Of a DNA stretch of 64,000 nt, positions 53,501-62,832 are shown piece after piece. The translations under genes and the position numbers were made by a program. Source of the stretch: Silvimonas iriomotensis (lineage in GTDB: Bacteria > Pseudomonadota > Gammaproteobacteria > Burkholderiales > Chitinibacteraceae). The DNA lies in assembly GCF_014645535.1 (NCBI RefSeq), contig NZ_BMLX01000005.1, positions 62,001 through 126,000 on the forward strand, read 5' to 3'. How positions within the stretch are numbered: position 1 is the stretch's first letter; every line of letters starts with the position of its first letter. The notes under the pieces are model-generated. The model ran no database searches. It saw only the letters and a list, made by a program, of their open reading frames with translations, and was not told the origin of the DNA.

Positions 53501-54320
53501 CACCGGCCGCCAGCACAGCCACCTGGCCGACGTGCGCGAAGACGAGAAAATCCGCTATCGGGATATCCAGGCGCAACCGCGCAAGATCATCAGTTCGCCC
53601 ACCTGGTCCGGTATCGAGAGTGAACATGTGAGCTACACCGCCGGTTACACCAACGTGCATGAGCTGATCCCCTGGCGCACGTTGTCGGGCCGGCAGCAGT
53701 TTTACCAGGACCACCGCTGGATGATCGACTTTGGCGAAGGCCTTGTGAGCTATCGCCCGCCGATCGACACCCGCACCGTCGCCCCGCTCAAGGGCAAGCA
53801 CGCCAATGGTTTTCCGGAGATCACCCTCAACTTCATCACGCCGCACCAGAAATGGGGCATCCACTCCACCTACACCGACAACCTGATCATGCTCACGCTC
53901 AGCCGCGGCGGGCCGATTGTGTGGCTGTCTGAAGTGGATGCAAAAAAGGTGGGCATTGAAGACAACGACTGGATCGAACTCTTCAACGTCAACGGCGCCA
54001 TCGCCGCCCGCGCCGTGGTCAGCCAGCGGGTGAAAGAAGGCATGTGCATGATGTACCACGCCCAGGAAAAGATCGTGAACGTGCCGGTGTCTGAAGTCAC
54101 CAGACACCGCGGCGGCATTCATAACTCCGTCACCCGCGCCGTGCTCAAACCCACGCACATGATTGGCGGCTATGCACAGTTGTCTTACGGCTTTAACTAC
54201 TACGGCACCGTCGGCTCCAACCGCGACGAATTCGTGATCGTGCGCAAAATGAACCGCGTGAACTGGGCCGATGCCGATGAAGACCACGTGAAAGGGCTTG
54301 ATCCGGACAAGGCGACGTAA
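50568..54320 (+). CDS. narG: Respiratory nitrate reductase alpha subunit, second copy
   Basis: 1250 aa. Start at MSHFLDRLTYFSQKREPF, matching NarG1. [4Fe-4S] motif THGVNCTGSCSW with the last Cys in RGCSRGASYSW, and Mo-ligand region YDWYCDLPPSSPQTWGEQTD. It is strongly similar to NarG1 along the whole length, with insertions around residues 400-470 and 740-760. It is separated from narH2 by about 680 bp of repetitive DNA, unlike the 4-bp overlap in operon 1. Confidence 0.97.
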   Translation: MSHFLDRLTYFSQKREPFSNGHGELRAEDRQWEEAYRLRWQHDKIVRSTHGVNCTGSCSWKIYVKGGIVTWETQQTDYPRTRPDMPNHEPRGCSRGASYSWYLYSANRIKYPMIRGRLLRLWREARKTLAPVEAWKSIVEDPAKTQQYKEIRGRGGFVRATWEEANEIVAAANIHTIKTWGPDRVVGFSPIPAMSMVSYAAGGRYLSLLGGTLMSFYDWYCDLPPSSPQTWGEQTDVPESADWYNSAFIIAWGSNVPQTRTPDAHFFVEARYNGTKIVAVTPDYSEVAKLSDIWLHPKQGTDAALGMAMGHVILTEFFVQRTVPYFDDYCRRLTDLPMLVQLKKQGEHWVADRFLRASDFADHLGQANNPDWKTVGFDETSQRFVAPQGSIGYRWGQQVEGDLGKWNLEQKDGAGAEVKLALSLQAHRDDVLGVAFPYFGAQEHEYFTHNDQGGDVLVRHVPVKRVGETLVTTVFDLMCANYGVDRGLGGQAAGSYDDDIAYTPKWQEKITGVPPEKVIEVARQFAQSAEKTEGRSMVIIGAAMNHWYHQDMNYRAAINMLMLCGCIGKSGGGWAHYVGQEKLRPQTGWTALAFALDWARPPRHMNSTSFFYAHTDQWRYETLTTAEVLSPLADTGRYGKTLIDCNVRAERMGWLPSSPQINTNPLSVAAKAAAAGVEPKDWLVQQLQSGQTRMACEDPDAPENFPRNLFVWRSNLFGSSGKGHEYFLKHFVGAQHGIQQGDMGETGGEKPEEVVWHDKAPEGKLDLITTLDFRMSTTCLYSDIVLPTATWYEKNDLNTSDMHPFIHPLSAAVDPIWQSRSDWEIYKGFAKKFSELVPGHLGLEKDLVLVPLQHDTPGELAQPFDVLDWKKGECELVPGKTAPNMVVVERDYPNVYKRFTALGPLMKKLGNGGKGINWNTEHEVDGLGKLNRIVTEEGISKGLPRIETDIDAAETIMQLAPETNGEVAVKAWQALEKFTGRQHSHLADVREDEKIRYRDIQAQPRKIISSPTWSGIESEHVSYTAGYTNVHELIPWRTLSGRQQFYQDHRWMIDFGEGLVSYRPPIDTRTVAPLKGKHANGFPEITLNFITPHQKWGIHSTYTDNLIMLTLSRGGPIVWLSEVDAKKVGIEDNDWIELFNVNGAIAARAVVSQRVKEGMCMMYHAQEKIVNVPVSEVTRHRGGIHNSVTRAVLKPTHMIGGYAQLSYGFNYYGTVGSNRDEFVIVRKMNRVNWADADEDHVKGLDPDKAT

Positions 54321-54354
54321 GACGGGTCTGGGTGGTGCCTTTGACGGCTTTGCT

Positions 54355-54501
54355 GGATCCCCCCGCCAAGGTCGGGAATGACGAAGTGAAGGGGTGAACC
54401 GGTCAATCTTGCGAATCGTGGTTTGTGGGATTGGGGGTGTTTTGAGGTGCCTTTACCAAGCCTGATATCGCCGCTGGATTCCTGCCTGCGCAGGAATGAC
54501 G
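54355..54501 (+). repeat. Two REP-like palindromes after narG2
   Basis: 54355-54383 and 54476-54501 both have the form GGAT...GGGAATGACG or GGATTCCTG...CAGGAATGACG. The second is nearly identical to the palindromes bounding the cores of the heptamer elements at 18653-18678 and 21780-21805, so the same repeat family is dispersed in this genome. Confidence 0.7.
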
Positions 54502-54578
54502 AGGCGGTGGCATGCAGGCGCAGTAGATATCGCCTTCGCCTTTGCTTTTCGGGATCGCGGTTGCAGTTGATTTTCGGG

Positions 54579-54614
<36 letters not shown>

Positions 54615-54639
54615 GTTGGGGCTGCTTTTGACGTCGGGC

Positions 54640-54830
54640 CCCTTTGACAGCGCCGAGCATCGCAGCAAGGCGCGGGGTTTCGGCGCAAGGGTGTTTGAGG
54701 GCTTTAGCCCGAGTTCCCTGGAGCCAGCCGCGGCTTGCGAGAAGCGCAGGGAACTCGCGCAGCGAGCGCAGTCGCAGGGGTCGCCTTTTCTTTGGTTACT
54801 TTCTTTTGGCGAAGCAAAAGAAAGTAACGT
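54640..54830. repeat. Dispersed intergenic repeat with long hairpin
   Basis: The segment ends in a perfect 14-bp stem, GTTACTTTCTTTTG (54795-54808) and CAAAAGAAAGTAAC (54815-54828), loop GCGAAG. It resembles a non-coding repeat I recall as common in beta- and gammaproteobacterial intergenic DNA. The hairpin between narG2 and narH2 could attenuate transcription or protect mRNA ends. Confidence 0.6.
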
Positions 54831-54996
54831 GCTCCGGCCACCGCCGGTATCAAAACACCGCGCCGCAAGGCGCTAACAACGCATTGCAACGGTGGATTAT
54901 CGCTATCACGCCGAGATCCCCCCTGCAGCGCGCATTGCAAAGGCCAGCACCAGTGCAACCAGCGCCGCACTCAAGCGCTACGGAGAACACACGAAA

Positions 54997-56556
54997 ATGA
55001 AAGTCCGCGCCCAAATCGCCATGGTGTTGAACCTGGACAAATGCATCGGCTGCCATACCTGTTCGGTCACCTGTAAAAACGTGTGGACCAGCCGGCTGGG
55101 CGTGGAATACGCCTGGTTCAACAATGTCGAGACCAAGCCCGGTGTCGGTTACCCCAAAGACTGGGAAAACCAGGAACACTGGAACGGCGGCTGGACGCGC
55201 AAGGACAACGGCAAACTCAAGCTCAAGCAAGGCAGCCGGCTGCAGATTCTGCTCAATCTGTTTGGCAACCCCAACCTGCCAGAGATCGACGACTACTACG
55301 AGCCGTTCACGTTCGATTACGAATACCTGCAAACCGCGCCAGAGATGAAAACCCAGCCGGTGGCGCGGCCGATTTCCATCCTGACCGGCAAGCGCATGGA
55401 AAAGATCGAATGGGGCCCGAACTGGGAGGAAATCCTGGGCGGCGAGTTTGCCAAACGCAGCCAGGACTACAACTTTGAGTCCGTGCAAAAAGAGATCTAC
55501 GGCGAGTTTGAAAACACCTTCATGATGTACCTGCCGCGCCTGTGCGAGCACTGCCTGAACCCGGCGTGCGTGGCGTCCTGTCCGTCCGGTTCCATCTACA
55601 AGCGCGAAGAAGACGGCATTGTGCTGATCGATCAGGACAAATGCCGTGGCTGGCGCATGTGCGTGTCCGGCTGCCCGTACAAGAAGATCTATTACAACTG
55701 GTCTTCCGGCAAGGCCGAGAAATGCATCTTCTGCTATCCGCGGATCGAGGCCGGCCAGCCCACCGTGTGTTCAGAAACCTGTGTGGGCCGCATCCGCTAT
55801 CTGGGTGTGTTGCTGTATGACGCAGACCGTATTGAAGAAGCCGCCAGCGCCGAAAACCCGCAGTCCTTGTACGAGGAACAACTGGGGATTTTCCTCGACC
55901 CGCACTCCGAGGCAGTGCGGGAACAGGCGCGCAAGGACGGTGTGCCGGAAAACTGGCTGGACGCCGCGCAGCACTCGCCCGTGTACAAGATGGCGGTGGA
56001 ATGGAAAATCGCCTTCCCGCTGCACCCGGAATACCGCACCTTGCCCATGGTCTGGTACGTGCCGCCGCTCTCGCCCATCCAGGCCCGCGCCAATGCCGGC
56101 GAAGTGGGCGTGAACGGGCATATTCCGGATGTAAACAGCCTGCGCATTCCGGTGCGTTATCTGGCCAACCTGCTCACCGCTGGCGCTGAGGCGCCCGTGG
56201 TGTCGGCACTGGAACGCATGCTGGCCATGCGCGCGTTCTTCCGCCAGCGCCAGCTGGAAGGCACGGATGACCTGCCGTTGCTGGATCAGGTCAACATGAG
56301 CCTCAACCAGGTGGAGGACATGCACCGTTATCTGGCCATTGCCAATTACGAAGACCGGTTTGTCATCCCCAGCACGCATCGCGAATACGCAGAAAACGCC
56401 TACCAGATGCGCGGCGACTGCGGGTTCTCGTTTGGCAATGGTTGTTCTGATGGCACGACAGAAACCAGTTTGTTTGGCGGCAAGATGGGCACCAAGAAAG
56501 TCTTCCCGCTCAAGACCATTGCCGGTAACTCGCCGGAGAACACCATTGACCACTGA
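54997..56556 (+). CDS. narH: Respiratory nitrate reductase beta subunit, second copy
   Basis: 519 aa. Cys motifs are CIGCHTCSVTCKNVW, CEHCLNPACVASCPSG, CRGWRMCVSGCPYKK (Trp variant, [3Fe-4S]) and CIFCYPRIEAGQPTVCSETC. The start MKVRAQIAMVLNLDKC mirrors copy 1. A GGAG lies 12 bp upstream, rather far. A transcript from narG2 must cross the repeats at 54321-54990, or a local promoter must exist. Confidence 0.97.
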   Translation: MKVRAQIAMVLNLDKCIGCHTCSVTCKNVWTSRLGVEYAWFNNVETKPGVGYPKDWENQEHWNGGWTRKDNGKLKLKQGSRLQILLNLFGNPNLPEIDDYYEPFTFDYEYLQTAPEMKTQPVARPISILTGKRMEKIEWGPNWEEILGGEFAKRSQDYNFESVQKEIYGEFENTFMMYLPRLCEHCLNPACVASCPSGSIYKREEDGIVLIDQDKCRGWRMCVSGCPYKKIYYNWSSGKAEKCIFCYPRIEAGQPTVCSETCVGRIRYLGVLLYDADRIEEAASAENPQSLYEEQLGIFLDPHSEAVREQARKDGVPENWLDAAQHSPVYKMAVEWKIAFPLHPEYRTLPMVWYVPPLSPIQARANAGEVGVNGHIPDVNSLRIPVRYLANLLTAGAEAPVVSALERMLAMRAFFRQRQLEGTDDLPLLDQVNMSLNQVEDMHRYLAIANYEDRFVIPSTHREYAENAYQMRGDCGFSFGNGCSDGTTETSLFGGKMGTKKVFPLKTIAGNSPENTIDH

Positions 56557-57247
56557 AACCGGCCCGCACACCCTGCCCCTGCGCGCGCTGGCGGCCTTGC
56601 TGGGTTATCCGGCCCGGGACATGGTCGCGGCGGTGGTGCCCATCCACGACGTGCTGATGAGCAGCCGTTTGCTGGCTCAGCCGCAGAAAGAACGCCTGAT
56701 CCCGCTGTGCACCCGGCTGGCCACCAGCGATTTGCTGGATGCCGAAGAAAACTGGGTAAACCTGTTTGAGCGCGGCCGGCGTACGTCGTTGCACTTGTTT
56801 GAACACCTGCACGGCGAGTCACGCGATCGCGGCTCGGCCATGGTTGATCTGCTGCAAACCTATGAAACCGCCGGCTTGTATCTGCAAGACGGCGAACTGC
56901 CGGACTACCTGCCCGCGCTGCTGGAGTTCTGCAGTTGTGTGGACATGAAAACTGCGCAGACCCTGATTGCCGACTGCGCCCACCTGTTGCGCCCGCTGGG
57001 TGAAACCCTGCTGGCCAAAGGCAGTGACTACGCCGCCATCTTTGAGGCCATCTTGCAGCTGGGCCGGCAGGACGGGCTGGACTGGACCCGCGCCGCGCCG
57101 CCGCCCGAGCTCGAAGACATTGATAAAGAGTGGCAGGAAGAACCCGCCTTTGGCCACCAGAACACCCGTTGCGGTAACGAACCAGTTACCCAGACCATCC
57201 AGTTCATGTCCCAACCGGCCGCGCGCCGATCAGGAGCCTCATCATGA
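56546..57247 (+). CDS. narJ: Nitrate reductase assembly chaperone NarJ, second copy
   Basis: 233 aa from a TTG at 56546. GGAG sits 8 bp before it and the gene overlaps narH2 by 11 bp; no ATG or GTG is available before the conserved LRALAALLGYPARDMVAAV. The core motifs FERGRRTSLHLFEHLHGESR and GELPDYLPALLEFC are conserved with NarJ1. A Cys-containing C-terminal extension is not in copy 1. Confidence 0.92.
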   Translation: MTTETGPHTLPLRALAALLGYPARDMVAAVVPIHDVLMSSRLLAQPQKERLIPLCTRLATSDLLDAEENWVNLFERGRRTSLHLFEHLHGESRDRGSAMVDLLQTYETAGLYLQDGELPDYLPALLEFCSCVDMKTAQTLIADCAHLLRPLGETLLAKGSDYAAIFEAILQLGRQDGLDWTRAAPPPELEDIDKEWQEEPAFGHQNTRCGNEPVTQTIQFMSQPAARRSGASS

Positions 57248-57948
57248 CCGATCCCTGGTGGCATCAGTTTCTGTTCGGGTTTTATCCCTACATTGCGCTG
57301 ACCATGTTTTTTGTGGGCAGCCTGGTGCGCTTTGACCGCGAGCAATACACGTGGGAAAGCGACTCGTCCCAGCTCTTGCGCAAACACCAGTTGCGGCTGG
57401 GCTCCATGCTGTTCCATCTGGGCGTGCTGGTGGTGTTCTTCGGCCATCTGGTCGGGTTCCTGATGCCGGAACCCATCGTACTGGCGCTGATGAGCCCGCA
57501 TGTGCACGAAATGATGGCCATGGTGGCTGGCGGCGTTGCCGGCGTGTTCGCGCTGATCGGCATTACCGTGCTGGCCTGGCGGCGCTTTACCGAGCCGCGC
57601 ATCTGGTCCAATACCCGAACGTCTGACGTGCTGGTGCTGGCGATCCTGTGGCTGCAACTGGCATTGGGGCTGTTGACGGTGGTGTTCTCGCTCAACAAGT
57701 TGCCCGGTTACAGCTTTGAAGTGCTGGTGCAATACGTGCAAGGCATCGTCACCTTCCGCCCCGGCAATGCCGATCTACTCATCGGCGTGCCCTGGGTCTA
57801 CCAGGTGCATATCTTCCTGGGGCTGACGATCTTTCTGGTGTTTCCGTTTACCCGTCTGGTTCATATCTGGAGCGGCTTTGCCTCGGTGTTTTACCTGATC
57901 CGCCCGTACCAGATTGTCCGCACCCGCCGCCGCAGCCTGGAGCGTTAA
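57244..57948 (+). CDS. narI: Respiratory nitrate reductase gamma subunit, second copy
   Basis: 234 aa with five membrane helices. Haem-ligand His residues are expected in LFHLGVLVVFFGHLVGF and in VYQVHIFLGLTIFLVFPFTRLVHIW (cited in two parts: VYQVHIFLGLTIF and FPFTRLVHIWSG). It overlaps narJ2 by 4 bp. The C-terminus is basic (RTRRRSLER), facing the cytoplasm. Confidence 0.96.
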   Translation: MTDPWWHQFLFGFYPYIALTMFFVGSLVRFDREQYTWESDSSQLLRKHQLRLGSMLFHLGVLVVFFGHLVGFLMPEPIVLALMSPHVHEMMAMVAGGVAGVFALIGITVLAWRRFTEPRIWSNTRTSDVLVLAILWLQLALGLLTVVFSLNKLPGYSFEVLVQYVQGIVTFRPGNADLLIGVPWVYQVHIFLGLTIFLVFPFTRLVHIWSGFASVFYLIRPYQIVRTRRRSLER

Positions 57949-57951
57949 CTC

Positions 57952-58671
57952 ATGCCGTTTGCCACCATCAATGATGTCCGTATCGAAGCGGCAGACCTGC
58001 ACAGCCTGTCCAGTGCGGCGGTAGAAGAACTGTTGCGCCAGCGGGCGGTGGATGTAGGCCTGCTGACCGATGACGCCAGTGACGACGCGCTGGCCAGCGC
58101 GCTGGAACAGTTGCTGGAACAGGAAGTCCACGTGCCGGTGCCAGAGGCGGCTGAACTGGCGCGCTACTACGAAGCGCACCAAAGCCGTTACAGCGCCGGT
58201 GAACTGGTGTGGGCGTCGCATATTCTCTTGCAGATGACGCCCGGCATGCCGGTTCAGGCTCTGCTGGCCCGCGCCGAAGGCATTTTGCATTACGTGCAGG
58301 CGCATCCCGACCACTTTGAAGCCTCTGCCCGCGAGAACTCCAACTGCCCCTCTGCCGAAACCGGCGGCAATCTGGGCCAGTTGCAGCGTGGCGATACCGT
58401 GCCGGAGTTCGAACAATCGCTGTTTGCCGATCAATCAGTCGGCATCTGGCCGCAACTGGTCCGTACCCGCTACGGCTTTCATATCCTGCGCATTGACCGG
58501 CGGGAGCCGGGCAAGGTCATCCCGCTGGATGCCATTACCGGGCGCGTGCGCAAAGACCTGCAACGCCAGGCGCTGGACAAGGCCCTGGCACAGTACATCA
58601 GCGTGCTGGCCGGCGCGGCGAAGGTCGAAGGCGTGACGCTGGATCAGGCCACATCGCCACTCCTGAACTAG
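57952..58671 (+). CDS. Parvulin-type peptidyl-prolyl isomerase of the nar operon
   Basis: 239 aa, NifM/PpiC-like. The parvulin domain covers about residues 85-190: WASHILLQMTPGMPVQALLA, HFEASARENSNCPSAETGGN, LGQLQRGDTVPEFEQSLFAD and TRYGFHILRIDRREPG. The His residues of the active site are present. No signal peptide, so it is cytoplasmic. It starts 3 bp after narI2 and may assist folding of NarG or NarI; such genes occur in nar operons of other betaproteobacteria. Confidence 0.9.
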   Translation: MPFATINDVRIEAADLHSLSSAAVEELLRQRAVDVGLLTDDASDDALASALEQLLEQEVHVPVPEAAELARYYEAHQSRYSAGELVWASHILLQMTPGMPVQALLARAEGILHYVQAHPDHFEASARENSNCPSAETGGNLGQLQRGDTVPEFEQSLFADQSVGIWPQLVRTRYGFHILRIDRREPGKVIPLDAITGRVRKDLQRQALDKALAQYISVLAGAAKVEGVTLDQATSPLLN

Positions 58672-58675
58672 CGGG

Positions 58676-61600
58676 TTAGCCCAGCATGAATTCGGCAGCG
58701 GGCACCGCCTTGCCCCAGTGATAGCCCTGCCCCATATCGCAGCCGATCGCCTTCAGCCAGCCGGCCTGCTCGGCGGTTTCCACGCCTTCAGCCACCACCC
58801 GCATACCCATGCCATGCGCCATGGCAATGATGGACTGCACCAGCACTGCGCTGGAGGGCTTGTGGATCACGTCCTTGATGAACGAGCTGTCGATCTTGAG
58901 CGTGGTAATGGGGAAATGCGTCAGATAACTGAGCGCGGAGTACCCCGTACCGAAGTCATCCACCGCAATGTTCACGCCCATGGCGTAAATGGTTTCCAGC
59001 GTGCTGCGCGTGGCGGCGTGATCTTTCAGCAGCAGGCTTTCGGTCATTTCCAGTTCCAGCCAGCGCGGGGCACAGCCGGTCGCCGTCAGTGCCTTGCGCA
59101 CGGTGGCGCCAATGTCGGCTTGCTGCACCTGGCGCGGCGAGATATTCACCGCCACATGCAGTTCGCGCGTGTGGCTGCGGTTCCACTCAACCGCCACCTT
59201 GCAGGCATCCAGCAGCACATATTCGCCAATCTCGATGATCAGCCCGGTATCTTCGGCAATGCCGATAAAGCTGTCCGGCGCCACCCAGCCGCGCTCGGGG
59301 TGATGCCAGCGCAGCAAGGCCTCGGCGCCGATCACTTCGCCGCTGCTGAAATCAAATTTGGGCTGGTAATACACCATCAGCTCGCCACGGGCCATGCTGC
59401 GGCGCAGATCGGTCTCCAGTCCCAGCCGTTCATGATCGCGCTGGCTGATTTCCCTGGAGTAAAACTGGAAGTTGTTGCGGCCCTTGGCTTTGGCGTCATA
59501 CAGCGCGCCGTCGGCATTCTTGACCAGCGTTTCCGCCAAGTTGCCGTCTTGCGGGTAGACCGCAATGCCGATACTGCCGGTCACCACCAGCTCGCGCCCT
59601 TCCAGCGTCATGGGGGCGGCTAGCCGGCCCAGGATATGGCTGGCCAGTGAACTGAGGCGCGTTTCTTCGCGAATGCCCGGCAAGACCAGGATGAACTCGT
59701 CCCCCCCCAGCCGCGCCACGGTATCAGACGCGCGCACGCAGCTTTTCAGGCGCAGCGCGGTTTCGCACAACAGGTCATCACCGGCCGAATGCCCCAGCGT
59801 ATCGTTGATGGTCTTGAAGCGGTCCAGATCCAGCATCATCACGCCGACCTTGTCGCTGTTGCGTTGCGCTGTCACCAGCGCCTGGGCGATGCGGTCGTTG
59901 AACAAGGCGCGGTTGGGCAGCCCGGTCAGCACATCGTAGAAAGCCAGCGAGTGGATTTTCTGGCGATACGCCAGCAACTCGGTGATATCGCGCCCGACGG
60001 CCAGCACCGACACCACATTGCCTTGTGGGTCGAATTCCGGGTTCAGCCGCATTTGCCAGGTTTTCAGCGGCTGGCCAAATTCAACGTCAATGACATCGGC
60101 CAGCCCGGTTTCCAGCACATTGGCCAGCGTGGCATTGAAGGCATCCGGATTGCGCAGCACCGAGCCCTCGGTCACTGGCTTGTTCACAACGTCGCTCAAT
60201 AACTGGCCGGTGGCATCGGCAAATGCCTGGTTGGCGTAAAGCCGGCGCGTGTCGTGGTCGTACCGCACGATCAGGTCGGGCGAGTTCTCTGCCAGCGTGC
60301 GGAAATCCTGCTCGTGCGCCATCAATTGCGCCTGCACGCGCTTGAACTCGGTAATGTCGCGGCCAATGGTCAGCGCGCCGCGTACGCTGCCATCGGCATC
60401 GCGTTCGGCCACCAGCAAGATGTGATACGTGCGCGGCACCTCAAAAGGCGGCTGGATCACCAGTTCCACCTCATCGTCCGTGCCCATGGCGATCACTTTG
60501 CGCAGGGTCTTCAGAAAGGTTTTCTGGCTATTACCGGGAAACCGCTCGGGCGGAATGCGCTCGTTGGGATCGTCCGTGGTCTTGCCCAGAATCTGGTGCA
60601 GGTGCGAGTTCATATACAGAATCTCGCCACCCCGCCCGTAGCGGCATACCGCGTCGGGCGAGTTCTCGGCCAGCGCGCGGAACTCGCGTTCACGGTCTGC
60701 CAGCAGCCGCTCAACGCGCATGCGCTCAGTGATATCGGCCATCAGTTCGGCGTTGGCATGCTTGAGCGCAGCGGTGCGCTTGTCGACCAGCCGGCGGATT
60801 TCGACCGCCTGCATCGATTGCCGCCACAGCCAGGCCGTGGCCAGCAGGCTCAGCAAAACGCCGCCCAGCAATGTCATCAACGAGCCAACGTGGTTCACAA
60901 AGAACGGCATCGGCGCGTACACCACCACGTACCAGGACTGCCCGGCGACGGTAAACGTGCTGGCGCTGACCTCGGTGCTGTGCGGGGATAACCAGGCCGG
61001 CAACCAGCCCTGCGTCGGCGCCACTGGCGGCGGGCTGCCAATGCGGTAGGCCAGGTTGCGCTCATCCGCCGTCCTGCCCGCGTAAATACTCAGATCGACA
61101 TGCGTTTTGGGATCGTACTCGCCCGCGCCGTCCAGCAAGGTTTTGAAGAGGCCTTCCGCGCGGAACACGGCGGCAGTGTCGCCAATGGGGGGCGAGCCGG
61201 GTGGCGCATTGCGCGCATACACCGGCATCAGCATCACAAAGCCCAGTCGCGACATGGCGCTTTGCCGCCCCTGCGCCAGTTGCAATAGCCCGGTAGACGC
61301 CGGCCGGCCGGTGGCCAGCGCGTTGGCCAGCGCGCTGCGCTCGGCCAGATTGCCCGTGACATCCAGCCCCAGCGCGGCCTCGTTACCCGCCAGCGGTTCC
61401 AGATAATCCACCACGGTATAGATCGGCCGGCGCGGGCTGGGCTCGACCTTGCCGTTTTGCAGTCGCGTGATCGTAAAACCGGGCCAGGTCTTGCGCATCT
61501 GCGCTTCATAAGCGGCCCGATCACTATCCAGGATCACCCGGTGAAAGTTGAGCGCCTGCACATAGGGATAGCGCGCCAGCAAGGGCCTGGAAAAGACGTG

Positions 61601-61855
61601 GAACTGCTCACGCGTGACGGGAGTGTCTACCGTGACAAACAGCTGGTTGATGACGACCAGCACTTGCGCCATGTCATCCAGCCCATCCCGCACGGCAAAC
61701 ACGCGCTCGTTGGCTTGCTGCCGGAAATCCAGCGAAACCCGGTCGTATTCAAGCTGCCCGACCGCCAGAAACAGCAGCGCGGTGACAGACAGCCCCGCCA
61801 GCAAGGCGAACAGGGCCGCATAGGGAAAAGCAAACAACCCGCGGGATCTGAACAA
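58676..61855 (-). CDS. Membrane CHASE-PAS-PAS-GGDEF-EAL signalling protein
   Basis: About 1059 aa. Two membrane helices (FAFPYAALFALLAGLSVTAL and LMTLLGGVLLSLLATAWLW) flank a periplasmic CHASE domain. Two PAS domains follow (FRALAENSPDAVCRYGRGGE; FRTLAENSPDLIVRYDHDTR), then GGDEF (VARLGGDEFILVLPG) and EAL (GAEALLRWHHPERGWV). Both c-di-GMP synthesis and hydrolysis motifs look intact. No ATG exists near the N-terminus: I chose TTG at 61855 with AGAGGA upstream; TTG at 61909 is the alternative. It converges on the nar cluster. Confidence 0.9.
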   Translation of the reverse strand: MFRSRGLFAFPYAALFALLAGLSVTALLFLAVGQLEYDRVSLDFRQQANERVFAVRDGLDDMAQVLVVINQLFVTVDTPVTREQFHVFSRPLLARYPYVQALNFHRVILDSDRAAYEAQMRKTWPGFTITRLQNGKVEPSPRRPIYTVVDYLEPLAGNEAALGLDVTGNLAERSALANALATGRPASTGLLQLAQGRQSAMSRLGFVMLMPVYARNAPPGSPPIGDTAAVFRAEGLFKTLLDGAGEYDPKTHVDLSIYAGRTADERNLAYRIGSPPPVAPTQGWLPAWLSPHSTEVSASTFTVAGQSWYVVVYAPMPFFVNHVGSLMTLLGGVLLSLLATAWLWRQSMQAVEIRRLVDKRTAALKHANAELMADITERMRVERLLADREREFRALAENSPDAVCRYGRGGEILYMNSHLHQILGKTTDDPNERIPPERFPGNSQKTFLKTLRKVIAMGTDDEVELVIQPPFEVPRTYHILLVAERDADGSVRGALTIGRDITEFKRVQAQLMAHEQDFRTLAENSPDLIVRYDHDTRRLYANQAFADATGQLLSDVVNKPVTEGSVLRNPDAFNATLANVLETGLADVIDVEFGQPLKTWQMRLNPEFDPQGNVVSVLAVGRDITELLAYRQKIHSLAFYDVLTGLPNRALFNDRIAQALVTAQRNSDKVGVMMLDLDRFKTINDTLGHSAGDDLLCETALRLKSCVRASDTVARLGGDEFILVLPGIREETRLSSLASHILGRLAAPMTLEGRELVVTGSIGIAVYPQDGNLAETLVKNADGALYDAKAKGRNNFQFYSREISQRDHERLGLETDLRRSMARGELMVYYQPKFDFSSGEVIGAEALLRWHHPERGWVAPDSFIGIAEDTGLIIEIGEYVLLDACKVAVEWNRSHTRELHVAVNISPRQVQQADIGATVRKALTATGCAPRWLELEMTESLLLKDHAATRSTLETIYAMGVNIAVDDFGTGYSALSYLTHFPITTLKIDSSFIKDVIHKPSSAVLVQSIIAMAHGMGMRVVAEGVETAEQAGWLKAIGCDMGQGYHWGKAVPAAEFMLG

Positions 61856-62029
61856 GTCAGCCGTCCTCTCTTGCCTGCGGACCGGGCAAAGCCATGCCGT
61901 TGCCTCCAATGCATTGTCATTATTTCGGTTAACGCGAATCTAACCCAAGCCCCGCCGCACGGCTACGTTCTCTCCCTGCAATGATGCACGGGTGGAACAA
62001 ACCGGTGCATTTGCGCCCGCAAAGCACCC

Positions 62030-62674
62030 TTACGTGCTTGAAGCCGGGGTGTCGATAGTGCATTGGGCATCAGGCTGGCCGGGTTGTTGCAGCAATACGT
62101 CGGCGCCTTTGTTCCAGAGCGAAAACAGCCCGTCCTCCACCTTGAGTTCATAGTGCGCACCAGAGGCCGCCACCACTTGCGTCAGCACCAGCTTGTGCTC
62201 CGGCAAGGCGGCGTAGGCATAGCCCGCCCCCACCTGCACAAAAGCCGTCGGGATGGTGTCGTTGACGCCCGGGCAATGCATGGCAAATGGCCCGGTGCTG
62301 GTAGTGGCGCCGCTATTGCGGTGGGTGGCCGGGAAATCGGCCCGCAGTTCATAAATGCGGGTGACATAGCTGGCGGTGACGCAGGCGTCCAGATCATCGG
62401 CCTTCCAGCAATCATTGCGCCCCTTGATCCAGCCGCGCTGTACCTGCTTGAGTTGTTTGCGCGCGGTCTGGCTGGCGCTTTTATCGGTACCGGCCAGTTT
62501 GTACAGCCGGCTGGTTTCTTTATCCAGCGCGGCCAGATCATCACTGCCGCAAATGGCTTTTTCCACGGTGGTCGAAACACGGGCGCAATTGAAAGACGGT
62601 TTGGCAGCCAGCGCCAGGTGACTGAATAACAAGGCGATTGCGGCGGCACAGAACAAGATCGGACGGAGCGTCAT
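62030..62674 (-). CDS. LprI-like/MliC-like secreted lysozyme inhibitor fusion
   Basis: 214 aa with signal peptide (LFCAAAIALLFSHLALA). Residues 27-105 match the LprI N-terminal family (DUF1311): FNCARVSTTVEKAICGSDDL, then QLKQVQRGWIKGRNDCW and CVTASYVTRIYELRADF. Residues 130-210 resemble MliC: LPEHKLVLTQVVAASGAHYE, then LFSLWNKGADVLLQQPGQ and a terminal Cys. Both halves belong to families linked to lysozyme inhibition, so a periplasmic anti-lysozyme role is inferred. Confidence 0.8.
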   Translation of the reverse strand: MTLRPILFCAAAIALLFSHLALAAKPSFNCARVSTTVEKAICGSDDLAALDKETSRLYKLAGTDKSASQTARKQLKQVQRGWIKGRNDCWKADDLDACVTASYVTRIYELRADFPATHRNSGATTSTGPFAMHCPGVNDTIPTAFVQVGAGYAYAALPEHKLVLTQVVAASGAHYELKVEDGLFSLWNKGADVLLQQPGQPDAQCTIDTPASST

Positions 62675-62832
62675 GGCGTTTTTCCGGAAGGGTTATTGGC
62701 TGTTTTGTCATTCAAGCACGGTTTTTCCTTGACTGCCGGTCAACAGTTTCTTTCCAGCCACACGGTTTTTCTGCCCGCGCGTGACGGTTAGTCTGGCGGC
62801 CTTGAATCAAAACCAACACAGACAGGCACATC

